This document shows positions 36,860 to 50,289 of a stretch of DNA of 64,000 nt, in pieces. The translations under genes and the position numbers were made by a program. Below the pieces are notes generated by a model that did not search any database, had not been told where the DNA came from, and saw nothing but the letters and a program-made list of their open reading frames with translations. Source of the stretch: Gordionus sp. m RMFG-2023 (lineage: Eukaryota; Nematomorpha; Gordioida; Chordodea; Parachordodidae); the NCBI RefSeq assembly GCF_954871325.1, contig NC_088776.1, positions 5,463,985-5,527,984 on the forward strand, written 5' to 3'. Within the stretch, counting starts at the first letter, position 1. Each line of letters opens with the position of its first letter.

Positions 36860-38278
36860 GAAATGAGAAAAACCTAGCGTAGCTCTGTTGTTCCCACATA
36901 TCATGTAAAATCGCAAGAACTAATTTTATGTTGAATAAAATTTGTATCCTCTTGAAGGGTTAACTATTTGATATTTATTAATATAAAAAAGGATGTATAA
37001 TTTTTCTATCAATCCAAACCAAAGATTCATTGCATAACCCAAACTGCAGAATGGATTCTATAGACAAAACCATGGCACTCCGTCTAGACCATGGTCCTAC
37101 CTGAGAAGACCAGATGGTTGTCTTAACTAGGCTCAAGGATGTATTATTTAGAAAGTTTTGTGGGATTTCTCCAAAATCTTGTTGAAATTATCAATGTAAT
37201 GTATTCTATCATAGTGTGCTATGCTACCCCACATGAGAATAAGAACATGGCTAGTTGTACATCATCTTGCATATGCAGGTGATATAACATTTATCCTTCC
37301 AAAATGATGATAGGTTCTTAATTGTCATGAAACATATGTGAAAGAAGAATTGAATAGTCTTATAGGTAATATGCTATTTAGAAAAAATAAATTGCTCTAA
37401 GGCAACATTCAGACAAGTTGGTTTTTCCAAATGTTTCATCTGTAAGTTTTTTAACTTAAATATAAAAATTTATCAAATTATTTTGCATAATAAAATATTT
37501 TAAGAAAATTTGTCAGGAGCTCCAAATTAGATGCTATTTTATCATTAATAAAAAACAAAATATTTTAATTTTTATTAGCAATTAAACAGTGCCAACTTTA
37601 TATTATGCATAAAAATTCAATAATGTATTCTTTACTTGTAAGAAAAAATATTTAAACATGACTAGGAAACTACTTTAGAAATACTTATCTGGAAGTGGCC
37701 CTAAATAGTGATTTTTATAATATTGTCCATTTCCATAATAGTATAAAAAAATGTTTATTTAGATTGCTATTTCATATTTTTTTGGCTTACCGATTTTAGA
37801 AATTGTATAAATTAATGACAAATTTATGAGAATTGATGTGGGGATATTGAACTTTTTTGATGTTTCTAAATCCATTGGTTCAGTTCAGACATCTTACCCC
37901 TTCCCAAATCATCCAAGTTTCAAGAAAATAATCTGAAGACTCAGACCTACAAGATCAAGGCTAAAGTGAGCCAACACCTTAGCAGATCTCCAAATTTATC
38001 TTATAATTACATTATTAATTGATAAAGGAGACCTCGGAAATGTATAGCATCTTTATATATGTCCATAATTTTAAAATATTTTTAATAAAAATTTTCTATA
38101 GAATTATTGTATAAAAATAAAATAGATAACCATTATATATTTATTTAACATTTGTTTCAATCATACTTACAAACATTATAAATAAAAATTTTCTAATATA
38201 TATTTTAATATGACGAGTATGTTTCGAATATATTAAGCGAAGAACATTGTGGTATCGAATTAAAAAATATATTTACAA
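36860..38278. other. Intergenic DNA between the LINE and MANF
   Basis: Apart from the small reverse-transcriptase fragment, I see AT-rich sequence only. A minus-strand AATAAA at 38140-38145 may be the MANF poly(A) signal. Confidence 0.4.
37080..37330 (+). mobile_element. Small reverse-transcriptase fragment
   Basis: The frame at about 37250-37310 reads HLAYAGDITFILPSK, resembling the LINE catalytic box YADDI with an altered first aspartate. Upstream bases hold no long open frame. Family unknown. Confidence 0.4.
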
Positions 38279-38912
38279 TCATAATTCTTTGAAATATTTT
38301 GGTTTTAATTCTTCAATTCTCTTTATAAATTCAATTTTTTCTGTACAGGCATGACAGGCTTCATTCCAATCATTTAGGATCTTCCTAAGTTCTTTAATTC
38401 TCATACTTTTTAAATTATTCCAATCGACAGGGCGATCTTAAAAATATAAAGTAATTGCATATAAATCTCATTAATAAAACCATATTTCAATTCACAAATC
38501 TCCATATCAAGAGCTCCTAATAATTCACATATTCGTTCAGGGGGATATTTTCCAAATAAATAGCCTGTAGTAGAACCCATCAATGAGGTAGGTGAGTTTT
38601 CAATTGCACCAATATTAACACACTAAAAATATAAATTTATTAAATATTAATTCAATTTTATTTGAATACTATTTTGTGTTGTTTTTTGTCTGTAATTGAT
38701 TCACAAAACTTCTCTAAATTTGATTTGATAATATCTTTGCTTGAGAAATCTTGACCAGGTATTGAATAAAAATTTTCAAAAAGCTTGACACAAACTAAAA
38801 AAAATTGTAATATAAAAAATAATCTTAAGAATGAACCTTCACATTTATTCTTTGATTTTGCGTCAATAATTGATATATAAATTAAATATAAGCACAAGAA
38901 AATTATATTCAT
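38279..38912 (-). CDS. MANF: MANF/ARMET, secreted ER-stress neurotrophic factor
   Basis: Four minus-strand exons, 38912-38837, 38794-38670, 38622-38481 and 38436-38279, joined by GT-AG introns of 42, 47 and 44 nt (phases 1, 0, 1), encode 166 residues. A signal peptide ([18 protein letters not shown]) precedes the saposin-like N-domain, with KCEVC across intron 1, then EKFC, KIC, RIC and MEICELKYD. The C-terminal SAP-like domain has [16 protein letters not shown] and the redox-type motif CHAC (CKGC or CRGC in well-known homologs). All eight family cysteines are present. The protein ends FKEL, resembling the ER-retrieval tails (RTDL/KDEL type) of MANF. Known role: resident of the ER lumen, released on ER stress, cytoprotective. 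Length is normal for MANF. The only introns are tiny, like the short ones in ATG7. Confidence 0.94.
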
Positions 38913-41640
38913 TGTAATTTTAAATAAATAAATTATTTTATAAAATCAAAGAATTTAAATTTACACACGATTCCTTAAGGTTGTCAAAATTTTATTGGCT
39001 TAAAAAATATTACTTCGACATTCTTGAGGTAAACAGAAACACTTAAATTTTAAAATTATATATATTATTAATATAATGGTAAACATAATTTTTGAGCCAT
39101 GTTCTGTACATGTATCATCAATTGGTTCAAATTCTATTATTTTTTTTGATTACACTGTATCCACTAAAACTGAAATGATATAGGCTAGGAACGTCATTTG
39201 CCCTTATCTCATGGGCTCAGAAAACATTTTTTTAAATTATTAAATTTCAACCCTTCCTCTAGCGAAAATTTTCAAAGTAACTTTTTTTAGCTAATATTTT
39301 TAAAATGTCATTTTTTTTAGAAATGACCTGGTTTTTTAGGTATAAATCTTCAGGGAACTCAAGCTCCAATGCGCCCCTTGGCGTTACTGATAAGGGTTAA
39401 TGCAAGGCAGTAGAGTCAATAGGGGGGGGGAGGCGACCTCTAAAAACAAATTCAAAGTGCCCCCCCCCCCTTGAAATTTTTACATTTTTTTAGAAAATAC
39501 CAAAGGAGAGGAAATATTTTCTGAAAAAAAATTTATAGTTTCTTTTAAAGCTGAACCCTCGAAATCTAGTGACGCCACTTATGTAAGGTTTGTCGGTATT
39601 GCATGCCCGATCCATGCTATGCAAATTGTCATAGCTATAGGTATTTTCTTTGAATTATTGATTTAATATATTAAGTAGGGTGAATTAATGATTGTTCCTA
39701 GTATTCTTATAGTAAACTTATGATTTCAAGATGGAATAGAATCATTAGTCCTTTGATGGCGAAGGCCTATTTAAAAATAAACAGTGCATTATTCATAATC
39801 GTGCTAATATTAGAATATATTATTTGTATTCAATTTGATAAAATATTATTAAACAATTTATTTGAAAAATATTGACAGAATATTTGTGATTTTTTTATTC
39901 CGCTTCTAATTAGCAGGAAAAAATTTTTATAGTAATCTGATGAAAAAGAAGATGTGATCAAGTTATTAATGAAATCAAAATGCATCTTAATTATAATGCC
40001 AAGCCAAGACAATTTTTAAGGCAAAACAATTTTGACGGCAAATTTCCAAGAAATAATAAATCAAATTTAATTTGAATAAAGCAAATGATTATAATAATTT
40101 GTAGATAACATTTAAGAATAAACAAGTCATTTAAACAATTAGCCGAATATTAGTATTATTCGCGAATATTTTATTATTCGTATTATAATAAATTAAATAT
40201 TTTATTATTTGTAGCTGTTATTATTTTATTTGTTTTTGAATAGGTTTATAGATATGTTCGACTATTAAAAATTCTTTATTGTGGGTTTCAACTTATAGGC
40301 AAATGTGAAACACATATATTGATTTCTGCAAATTGCATTTAAAAATTAGTTATGGTTTACTCTTATTTAAATATAAATTAAATACTAAGTGGAAAATTCA
40401 ACTTATTTGGCAAATAATAGTACCGCAATAATATCATAAGTACGGATAGTTTTCCCCCCTAATTTTTTCAAATACTCAGTTTTCAAAAAAAATGTTTACC
40501 TCAAATTGAAAACTATAAGAAACTTATTTTTTATATTAAAAACTATGACGAATAGGATTATAATCTAGAATCTTAAATTTCTCAACACCCGGCATTTTCC
40601 CCATATTTTTAAATTTTTTTAAATATATATTTAAAAGCTGGTTGTATTGTTAAGGTTTGTAAAAAATTATGCATTGGGACGAGAATTATCCGCTAACATT
40701 ACTTACACATGGTTACTGATGGAAGCACATAACCCTCTAATGTTGTATGTGTAGAAGCGTAAAATTACGTTTTTCACTTTTTCCTCACACTGAATTTCTA
40801 AATATGACATAAGCTCTATGGGAGTAGGCTATTATAAGTTCTTTTAAATGTCCAGAAGATAGTATAAGGTCAGAGATATGAATAAAAACAGCATGGGCCA
40901 TAAATTCAACTGAATTAATTTAGTTTTGGAGTGTAGTATGAGATTTTAAGATTAAATATATTAATAACTTGTCTGACTAACTTATAACGTTACATATAAA
41001 TTACCAACTATAAATATCTATAAATAAATATATAATATAATATATGTGGTAAATTCTCTATTTCAACTTGATCCCCTCAAAGATTTTTTAAATTTTGTTA
41101 ATTGGTATTATATACTATAACTAAGAAAAAAATAGAATTTTACCTCCTTACACCCCTTACTAACTAAAATATTAGCGTTTAAAGAGCGGGAAAATGGTAG
41201 CACTTTTCAAATATTTCAGGAATAAATTAAGTTAGAGCAATATTTTTTAATTTAAAAATTATGTGTAAACCCTTATTTTATTGTTTAAAAAAATTATTTG
41301 AGAGGTGGGGGAGGGAGCAATGTGGTTTAATTATCACTTCTTTGGTTAAATTTTCTCTTTAAATTATGTGACAAAATAGTTCTAAACATGATTATATTTG
41401 GCTATTCTATTATTACATATAATACAATCAAAAATATATAAAAATTTTATAATAATCATATACTAAATCAGCCCAAGAATTTGATGATCTCCTAAGGGTA
41501 TGATAGTATAAAATTTTGTATTCATAAAATTGGTTTGCTCTCAAAACTTTGTTTCTGAGATGATTTTTTATAAGATATTCACCATTGTTCACAAATATAA
41601 CATTTATCCATAGGATATTATTTCTGCATAATCAATATAT
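38913..41640. other. AT-rich intergenic DNA with element fragments
   Basis: A patch at 39410-39590 has a G9 run, a C11 run (39460-39470) and GTGACGCCACTT, and looks like the end of a degraded transposon. The rest has no recognised feature. Confidence 0.4.
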
Positions 41641-41659
41641 GATCATATAAACGTTCAAG

Positions 41660-41944
41660 CTAAATCGAGCTTACTAAGGCTCCTAAAAATGTCGCAAGGG
41701 CTTTACTAAGTGTGGTTGCAGATAAATGCCCCTCTGCCTTTACCTCAAAATCATTTTCGTGATTTATTGTAGAAGTTAATAGAGTTTTTTTATTTTTTAT
41801 ATTTGGTAACTTCCCATCAGAAAAATAATAATTTTTGTCTACTCTGTCAAATATTTCTTTAAAGAATAAGATCAATTTTGTTTGATATAAATAAAATGCA
41901 CGTGCGTTGTCCTTTAAACAATCAGATATAACGTCTAAATTCAC
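41660..41944 (-). CDS. Unidentified open segment, possible exon
   Basis: An open frame of 94 codons, with codon choice less AT-driven than its surroundings, includes DCLKDNARAFYLYQTKLI and ends ATFLGALVSSI. A good donor (GATTTTGAG followed by GTAAAGGC) occurs inside it, and a possible acceptor (GTGAATTTAG) lies just upstream of the DVISDC part. It may therefore be one exon of a longer minus-strand gene, or an exon with a read-through tail. I do not recognise the family. No membrane or signal sequence is obvious apart from the mildly hydrophobic C-terminus. Confidence 0.3.
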   Translation of the reverse strand: MNLDVISDCLKDNARAFYLYQTKLILFFKEIFDRVDKNYYFSDGKLPNIKNKKTLLTSTINHENDFEVKAEGHLSATTLSKALATFLGALVSSI

Positions 41945-42368
41945 TTGTTTAAAGTCTTTTTAACGGTATTAATTCATATAAAGTGAATAGTGGCCTGATT
42001 ATTGGTCCAATAGAATTCTTGTGCATGGTCCTATACTACAAATTGATAATTTTTCGAAAGGTCAGTAATAACTAAGAATTTGCCAACATATAAAAAGGAT
42101 TTTAATAAGTTTTGAAATAAGAATTGCTGTGAATCTATAAGAATGAGAAATCAAATTATTTAATATTTTGATTGGCGGATTTTGCGTTTCAATAATTGTT
42201 GTATAATCTATTGAATTATCAAATAATAAATACTCGCTCTTTTATTTTTGATTTATTCTAAAATAAAAGATTTAAAATTATTTTACTAAGTAATTTCAAG
42301 AGAAATATTTAACCAAAGAGTCTACCTGACCGGATTTTCACTGAATGCAAACCCCCTTCAAAAACCTA

Positions 42369-43260
42369 TGCCAACCCCCCTAAAAAATTCTCGCCGCCTT
42401 CGGTGGCGATGTTTCCCTATTATTAATTTCACTTTTTTAATTATAATGATACTCCTTTCAGAAAATATAAAAAAAAACTTAAATTATTTTATCTTTACTA
42501 CCAACTATCGACATTTTATAAATAAAAAGGATTTATTTTTTAAATAATAAGTTCAATTAAAACCACAATCATTTACAATGAATTCATTATTATAGCATTA
42601 TGATGCTGAAAATGTGGATAGCAGAAAGTTTTATTTAAAAAATAATTTCTATGATTGTTTGCAATATATAGATTTGGTTGATGAATTGTATTATAATAGG
42701 TCTATAATAAAAGTATTAATTTTTACAGCAATAAATTTTGTCCTATTTCATCTCAAAATTTAATAGATAACCACCCAAAAAATTCCTACCCTTATTAAAG
42801 CCGACTACCCCCTACCCCCCTTAAAAAAATAGGATGCAAATTGTTCCTACCCCCTCCGCAATAAAATATAATCCCCCCCCCCCCCAGCTCTACCTTTCAA
42901 ATAATTTTTTAAATAATAAAGTAAGAGCCTCTCATTTAGACATAATTTTTAATTTTTAATCTCAATCATACTATAAACTATGGATAGATAAGTATGATTT
43001 AAATAATTATTACTTTAATTATTAGCATTTAAAATACAAATACTCACTTTCTAACCCTTAAATAAATATTAAATACAAATAGGAAAACCGAGAATGTATT
43101 ATTTACATTTAGTATTTTAAATATAAATATTCACGATACTGCCACACCTCTTTTAAAATATAGGCTTCTAGGGGGGTGGGGATATGAAAGTTTTTTTTGA
43201 AGGGAGGGAAGCGCTAAATCTGGGCATTATACACATAAATTATTTCTCACACGAAGACGC
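42369..43260 (+). repeat. Dispersed repeat R2, longest copy
   Basis: About 890 bp. The left part matches 10265-10505 in direct orientation; the right part matches 8860-9180 in inverted orientation. It contains a C13 tract (42873-42885) and other C-rich patches. No coding sequence or clear terminal repeats were found, so the class is unknown. Confidence 0.55.
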
Positions 43261-43345
43261 GGCCCTGAAAAAACCATTTTTTGTATTCTTTCTATTTATC
43301 TTTATCCTTTCCTCCGCTCCTATGGTAAAATTTTATTGTTATCAC

Positions 43346-44758
43346 TAGTGAAGGTCAACCGTCCGGTCCTATCGGTCTTAGACCGGGACCGATTTTTTTT
43401 GAGGACCGTGGTCCGGACCTGTCTTTTTATCTTTTACGGTCCAGACCGGTCTTTTATTATTATTTAAGTTTGCTTTACTAATCAATTAATATAATTTTTT
43501 TGTATATTTTATTTTATGATATTTTTCTAGATTAGTTATTTTAGATTTTTTTAATTTTTATTTTACAATATGAAAACCATAAGTTTGTTCAAGAATTATT
43601 TATAGTCACAATAAAAAACATAGAGTATGTGTTCACTGTAGTACCAAATTTAATGTATCGTCAGCAACAAGTAACAAAATAATTGATTATAATTTTTTAA
43701 GCAATAAATTAATCAAAATAAGCAGTATTATTATTAAAATATTTTAGTTATTATTTATATAGTTCTATTTTATCTTAAGAAACTGTCTGAATAATTAATT
43801 GTCAAAATAACTTAACCTTATTCATAATAAAATAATTATATACCTTAAGCAGACATCTGATAAAACATAAAATATATACTGTTGTAAATGTTAGATTTAA
43901 TTTGCATAAAGAATTCTTTTGGATTTTGTTGTACTTTATATTTAATTTGCATAAAGAATTCTTTTGGATTTATTATTATAACGCGTGATAAAAATATTAT
44001 ATTTGAATAGTTATGAATATTAGTTATAAGAAGATTGAAAAGAGTATAAAAAGGCCAATTTTTACCATACAAAAGATCTTTCATAATTATTAACTTTTTT
44101 GTATTTTATTTTATTTTTTATTTTATTTTTTATTTTTATTAATCTTTTTTATTATTTTTACTTTTATAATTTTGTTAATTTGATAATGTTATAATTTTGA
44201 ATAAAGGATGAAATTGATTTCATGATTTCGTGATTCCTAATTATTATTAATTTCTTTTTATATATATATATTTGTTTTCTTTTTTTATATATATATTTGT
44301 TTTCTTTTTTTATATATATATTTGTTTTCTTTTTTTATTTTAGGTCTCAAAAGCCTTACTTTCAACATTCCTAATTATCATTAATTTCTTTTTATATTTA
44401 GGTTATGATTCACAATGACAAATCGCCTCATTGTGACATATACTTCTAATGATGAAAATGAAAATATCTCAAAACCACAATCTACTCTTAATTTTAATAT
44501 GCCCTCCACAAGCACAAAATTCCTTTCTTCAATACCATTGGATAAATTTTATTATTTATATAATACTCTTATATTTAATAAAATGATAAAACAAATTAAA
44601 TTAGGTTAACAAACTTTTTTAAACAAATAAAAAGACTGGTCCTGGACCGGTCTTTTTATTTAAACCACGGTCTGGATCGATTTTTTTATTAAGGACCGTG
44701 GTCCGGTCCGAGGATATCGGTGCAGTCCGGACCAAAGACCGGACCGTGACCTTCACTA
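43346..44758. mobile_element. hAT element, family hAT-2, non-autonomous
   Basis: Termini TAGTGAAGGTCA and its inverse, each followed by GGTCC/GGACC-rich subterminal repeats, with a perfect 8-bp duplication GTTATCAC (43338-43345 and 44759-44766). The interior is AT-rich with internal tandem repeats: a unit of about 32 bp containing AATTTGCATAAAGAATTC twice at 43895-43971, and a 25-bp unit three times at 44256-44330. A short frame at 44415-44609 could be a trace of a transposase N-terminus, but no catalytic domain remains. Confidence 0.93.
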
Positions 44759-44766
44759 GTTATCAC

Positions 44767-46685
44767 TCCAATTCTTTATATCATTATCAATAATATTTAT
44801 TGCACCAACCACTGATAGAAATATTAAAAAAATAGGCTTAAAGCTGATTCTTGGTGCAACTCAACATCAACCTGCAAATCATTGTAAACTCCGCTACTGC
44901 CTTATAGTTTCATTACATATATAACTAATAATATTTTAGACTTCTAGTCTAGTATTTTCTCTTTCTCAAACATCACCATGAAGTTCCTATAAACTCGATA
45001 AGCCTACTCCTATTATAAGAACACTATATGCAGTTTTTTGAGCGATGTTTTTACTTTAAGAATTTAACCGTAAATATAAGATTCATCGTCTATCTCCCTG
45101 CTCTAAGCCTATCTTCTCATTTAATTATATCCCATTACTCGAATCTTTAAAATCGAAGGCAATAATTAAATGTTCCATAATTTATTTCCTCCCTACAAGT
45201 CAATTTTTCTTCCAAAATAAATCTAATTCCTTTAAAAGATAATTTAAAAAATTGTACGAGATTTACTTTTAAAAAGATTTTGGCATTTTGGGGTAAAATT
45301 TATTCAAACATCCTAAAACAAAATCAAACTCTGAACCCTTCCCAAACTCTTATTTGCATGGGCTATGACCGAATCCCGCCTATAAAAAGTGATGATAAGA
45401 TATGTTGTTTTCCCTATTTTATTTTGCTTTTTAGAAATATTTAATTTCGTCAAATCATCTCCGTTAAAGTCTGCTGAACAATTGTAAGCGCTAATTCTTA
45501 AATATATGTCAATGTTGTGCTTTACTAATACATATGTGCGCTTTAACCAATATAAATGAAAAAATTACTAGCAGCAAAATTTTGGAAAACCTTATTAAAA
45601 AAATCAATGTTTAGGTGTGTCCTTGTTCGACTTGTTATAAAACAGCCGGCTGTTTAGCTGACTATTGGACTAGCTGTTTAGTCGACGCTAAACAGCGATT
45701 AATTGAACCAGGTAGAATTAGGCTGTGTCTTGATTCGGCCCATTATCAAACAGTAGGTTGTTTAGTATTTAGTAAATAGCCAAAAAAGTAAGAGGCATTT
45801 AAGATTTTAAGTATACCACTATTTTAATTTTTTAAAAAAATTTGTATTATCAATATAGAATAGTAAATATTTTATTTATATGTTTAAAATATATTTTAGA
45901 TGAGCATACATGCAAATATACCACAGAGTAATAGCTAGGTCTTTATTGGTTGCATATTTTATAGATTTATGTTGAATAAATGTTGCAATCATATTTAGAA
46001 TTTAATTAAAAGTTGAAATATTTATCATCATGTTCATAGAATTTTATGTCATCAATTCAATATGTCATGTTAATTTTAGATCCTTATTTTGAATCTGCAT
46101 CTGCTAATAGAGCAGAGATCTATAGCAATAACAATTCTATGATAATTATTTCTTCTATTTTAAGTTATAAAAAAAATGCGTCACTAAGAGGAAAACTAGC
46201 GTAATTGAGAGTACTAGTTATTATAGAAACAAAAAAATTTTATATTACAGATAACGCAGACGATTACATATAGTAAGCAGACGATAACATTTATAATGTG
46301 TAAAATATACAATTTTTACAATATTTAGCACCGATTAATTTTTGTTTGTTATTTTTTAAACCTTTTGAGCCAGACCGATCTGGTATGGCCATTAAGTTGA
46401 TATTCAATTTACAATAAAAAATTTCAACAAAAATAATTGTGACGGACAATTGAGTTGAGCTTGTCACATTGGTAAGGGGTCCTTGTGACTCTTTCCAACC
46501 AATAGAGCATCTATATTTATTCAATTATATCATGTAGTTTAATTTTATTTACGTTTGTCAATAAATCTACCAATGTTCCCGGGTCTCCCCTACTTAATAT
46601 ATTATGGTAATTGATTCAAACATATTTTTATTAAATAGATAATAAATATTCTATAAAAAAATTATATTACATAATATCACCATTA
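44767..46685. other. AT-rich intergenic DNA
   Basis: A direct duplication at about 45612-45665 and 45720-45770 (GTGTGTCCTTGTTCG and CTGTGTCTTGATTCG, each followed by a CAAACAG/AAACAGCC block) may be part of a small element. A minus-strand frame at 46291-46524 has no recognised domain. Confidence 0.35.
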
Positions 46686-46689
46686 AACA

Positions 46690-47110
46690 AGTCCTTAAGT
46701 ATCAAAATATAGACAGTCAAGAATCGCACTGTAAAAAAAAAATTCATCATATTATTCAAAATTTAAATGGCAATGATCTTTTTTTAAGACAGTTTTACTT
46801 CTTTTTTTAAATTTTCATGACGCTCTTCAAATTTCACCCCCATCTATGATGTTAATGCAAGCTTGTATTAATAATATTAAAAAACAATTTTAAAAAACAT
46901 ATATCACTCCCCCCCCCCCACCTCCCCTCTAAACATCCCCGAAAAAGATATAGACAATTCTGTTAATTAAGTTAGGTTATAACATATTTATCATGTATTC
47001 ATTTAAAAACTAACCTACTAATACTAATGGACAATTGGACTTCTTGTTTCTGAAATTTCTAGGTTTTGTTAAGGAATACTCCAATACGATTTATCTCTAG
47101 TTTTGATTGC
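46690..47110 (+). repeat. Dispersed repeat R1, longest copy
   Basis: The left half matches 22350-22650 directly and 50290-50420 in part (TTTTCATGACGCTCTTC in both). The right half matches 7400-7614 inverted. A C11 tract separates the halves, as the G16 tract bounds the 7.4-kb copy. Class unknown. Confidence 0.6.
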
Positions 47111-48510
47111 GAACCTACAAAATAATTTTTGAAAATTATTTGTCAATATTCATTTAGCTCATATCATTTGGATTTTTTTTTACAAAAGGAGGTCATTAAA
47201 AAAAATCTATTTTATCTTTAAAATAATTTCCGAAACAAAATGATTATCCATCAAGATATCAATATCACGACCTTTGGGTTTCTTTTCCGGAGAAAAAAAA
47301 TTTGATGAAATTTGTTCAAAATCGCAAAAAAAAATGGAAAAATAAAAATAATAAAAATTAAACGGAAAACTAATATTTAAATAAAATCATGGCACACATG
47401 AATAATTGGTAAGTGTGCACTAAAAGTTACATTTATTATGTTAATTTTTTTTATTACATCATATGAACCCCGTGAAAACTACTTGAGGTAAAGGCTAGTT
47501 ATAATTGACAGGTTACATAAGCAGCTATCCTCACACTAAAAGATTTTAAAAAAATTTAAACTTACCCAAAATAATTAGTTTTAAAGTTACCACATTTTTA
47601 TAATAATCACGATCACCTAATTATAAGACCTAGCTTATCAGTGACTACCTTATTATAATAAATTATCCTGATGATCCCTTCAAATTCGATCCCTAGAAAG
47701 GGCACATTAAAAAAAATAAAACCTCAAAAAGTTATCACATACTTATATTAACTCTTTAGTTGTGTGAAAAAATAAAGTAAATGTTAGAGTGAGTTTAAAA
47801 AAACTCTAATTTTAAATGAATATATTTCTATTTATCATTTAAATTTCATATTTTAATGTAAGATAAAGCTAACCTTAAATTTTTTTAAAATATTTATTTT
47901 AATTTAATTGATTAGGTATAAAATGTAAACAATAATTATCACTCATGCCAAAATTTGATTTAAAAAAATTTAACTCCATTTATTAAGTATAAAATAATTA
48001 TTGGGTATTAAAAAAAACCTTAGATATTTCGAAAATTACTATTATTCATTAAAATAAAATGGGAAATTTTTTTTAATCCCTATCTTAACACTGCGGTTTC
48101 ACAGACCCCATCCAGTCACGAAATGTTAATATCTTAAAAACTATACAACCCAAATAAATGGAATTTTTAGATATATTCCAAGATATACATATCGAAGCAC
48201 TAAAAATTTTAGATGATAAAAATTATTCATTTTTATGTAATATCAATTCTAGACCCTGCTGGGGTTGCTATAAATCCCTCTAGATTATTGAGGTATTAAC
48301 TAACTTCTATTACACGTTATTTTATAATGAACCGAGCACCCCCTTATAGCTCTCCCCCTCCCCTGCCACCTACCCTTAATTGTAAATTTATTTAAATGAG
48401 GTTATCAATATAAGAAGCTACATATAATTTATTTAAAAATACAAGAGAGTGGTCACCATAGGTGTCCCATCATTTTTAGAGGTTCTATTTATAAAGAAAT
48501 TTTCCCATAA
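47111..48510. other. AT-rich intergenic DNA
   Basis: No gene, RNA or element was recognised. Confidence 0.4.
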
Positions 48511-48518
48511 CTACTTAA

Positions 48519-49059
48519 CAGTGTTGTTAAAATAGCGCGCTAAGCTGGCTACTTTTTTTAGAAAATAGCGATAGCGATAGCTCGCTACTAATTTAGAAAG
48601 TAGCACTACTTCGCTACTTTCAACATAATAAATACATCTAAAAATTATTAAAATATATTTTTATTAAATCTAAAATTATAATCCTTTTATTTTATTTTAT
48701 TTAATTTTAATATTTAAAAATATACATTATAAATCTAGTAAGTATTATAAATCTAGTTTTATTAAAAATGTGTGAGATTGTTGAAGATAGCGAAATTTCT
48801 TTGGAAAATGAGAAAAATATAGATTATCCTTTCCCAAAATTCAAAAAATACTATAATCTTGAAAAAAAAATTACTAATGGATATCGGTTTATGCAAGAAA
48901 ATTTTGTCAACCACTGGTGGAGTCTATGCTAAAAGGCACTGAGAAAAGGTCAAAACTTTATTTTTATTTTCTATTATACAATTATATAAAATGAATGATT
49001 TATTGCTTGATTAGCCATAATTTAAATTGGCTTAATTTGCAACACAATCTATAATATTA

Positions 49060-49101
<42 letters not shown>

Positions 49102-49981
49102 TATTATAAAATTCAAAATTAATATATTATTAATTACCTTGTGTATTATAATTATATTTTTAAAATCTTTATTTACCATAATTTAATGCTATTTTAATAT
49201 TTTTTTATAAATGAATCTAAATCTCAGATAAATTTAAATTGAAAATTAAAAAGGTATTCTTCTTATTTTATAATTAATATAATCGCTTTATATAAATTAG
49301 ATTTCCAGATCTGTATGATGATGATAATGTAATAGCTGCTATCGTTCATATTAGTTTCAAGTTAAATTGGCCATACATTAATTTGACTGAATCTAAAGGG
49401 CAACTTGATAGGCTGATGGTAACGTTAAAAAATGCCATGCCTAACCACGATACTAATACTATAGCAAGATCGAAACCGCGGCCTTCCATAGACGATTTTT
49501 TTAAAATAAATAATAATAATATTATTGAACCTCTAGATGCTTTTTTTAAATCTAAAAATACGCATTTAAATATCTTTGATGATTTTTTCATATAAAAAGT
49601 GGGTTTATTAAATTTAATACTGCGTTGCACTCAAGTGCTAGTGCTGAACGATTATTTAGTATGGCTAAGCTTATACTTTCTGATCGTCGCTCTAGACTTG
49701 GGGATCACAGTACCAAAATATAATTATTAAAGTGCAATATTAAATAAATTGTATATATATATAAATGTAAAAAATTATAGTCATGTTTTTATACCAATAT
49801 TTTATTTATGGAAATAAAGTTATGTAAAAAATATTTTTAAAAAAAATCAAAATAGCGTAAAAAGTAGCTAATAGCGCGCTACTCATTTGAAACGATAGCG
49901 GTAATGATAGCGCGCTATTTCTTTTATAAAATAACGGTATCGATAGCGCGCTACTTTTAAAAATAGCGTTTAACAACACTG
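48519..49981 (+). mobile_element. hAT element, family hAT-3, with transposase remnants
   Basis: Termini CAGTGTTGTTAAAATAGCG and its inverse, with many TAGCG/CGCTA motifs inside both ends. The flanks CTACTTAA (48511-48518) and CTAACTTAA (49982-49990) are a slightly altered duplication. The interior keeps transposase pieces: an N-terminal frame at 48765-48930 and, near 49630-49740, a broken dimerisation domain reading SSASAERLFSMAKLILS followed by DRRSRLGD. A (TA)n microsatellite lies at 49060-49098. Not autonomous. Confidence 0.88.
49383..49595 (+). pseudogene. hAT-3 transposase fragment
   Basis: An open stretch containing QLDRLMVTLKNAMPNHD and KPRPSIDDFFKINNNN lies between the BED-like N-terminus and the C-terminal dimerisation motif of the hAT at 48519-49981. 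By position it is the linker before the dimerisation domain. The catalytic residues are not preserved. Confidence 0.55.
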
Positions 49982-50289
49982 CTAACTTAAGATGATTACC
50001 ATATATTAACCAAGATGAGCCATTATAGTAAGAAAATATTAATAATTATCATCAAGGATTGTTCATTAAAGAGGTGGTCATTAAAAAGGTTATCACTCTC
50101 ACCTTGGTCATTTTGAGTTAAGTTAAGGGAAAACAAAATTAGCAAAATAAATTTTAATTTTTCCTCCATTTTCTTTCTCCTTTTTCGTAAAAATTATTTA
50201 TAAACAAATGCGCATTTATATTACATTATCCAATGATATATCAACGCGTTAAAGACTGTTTATCAAAAACAACGCGATAGACGAAAACT

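Noticed and set aside
46291-46524. Minus-strand frame of 77 codons
   Set aside because: No recognised motif, splice context or conservation could be seen; probably chance.
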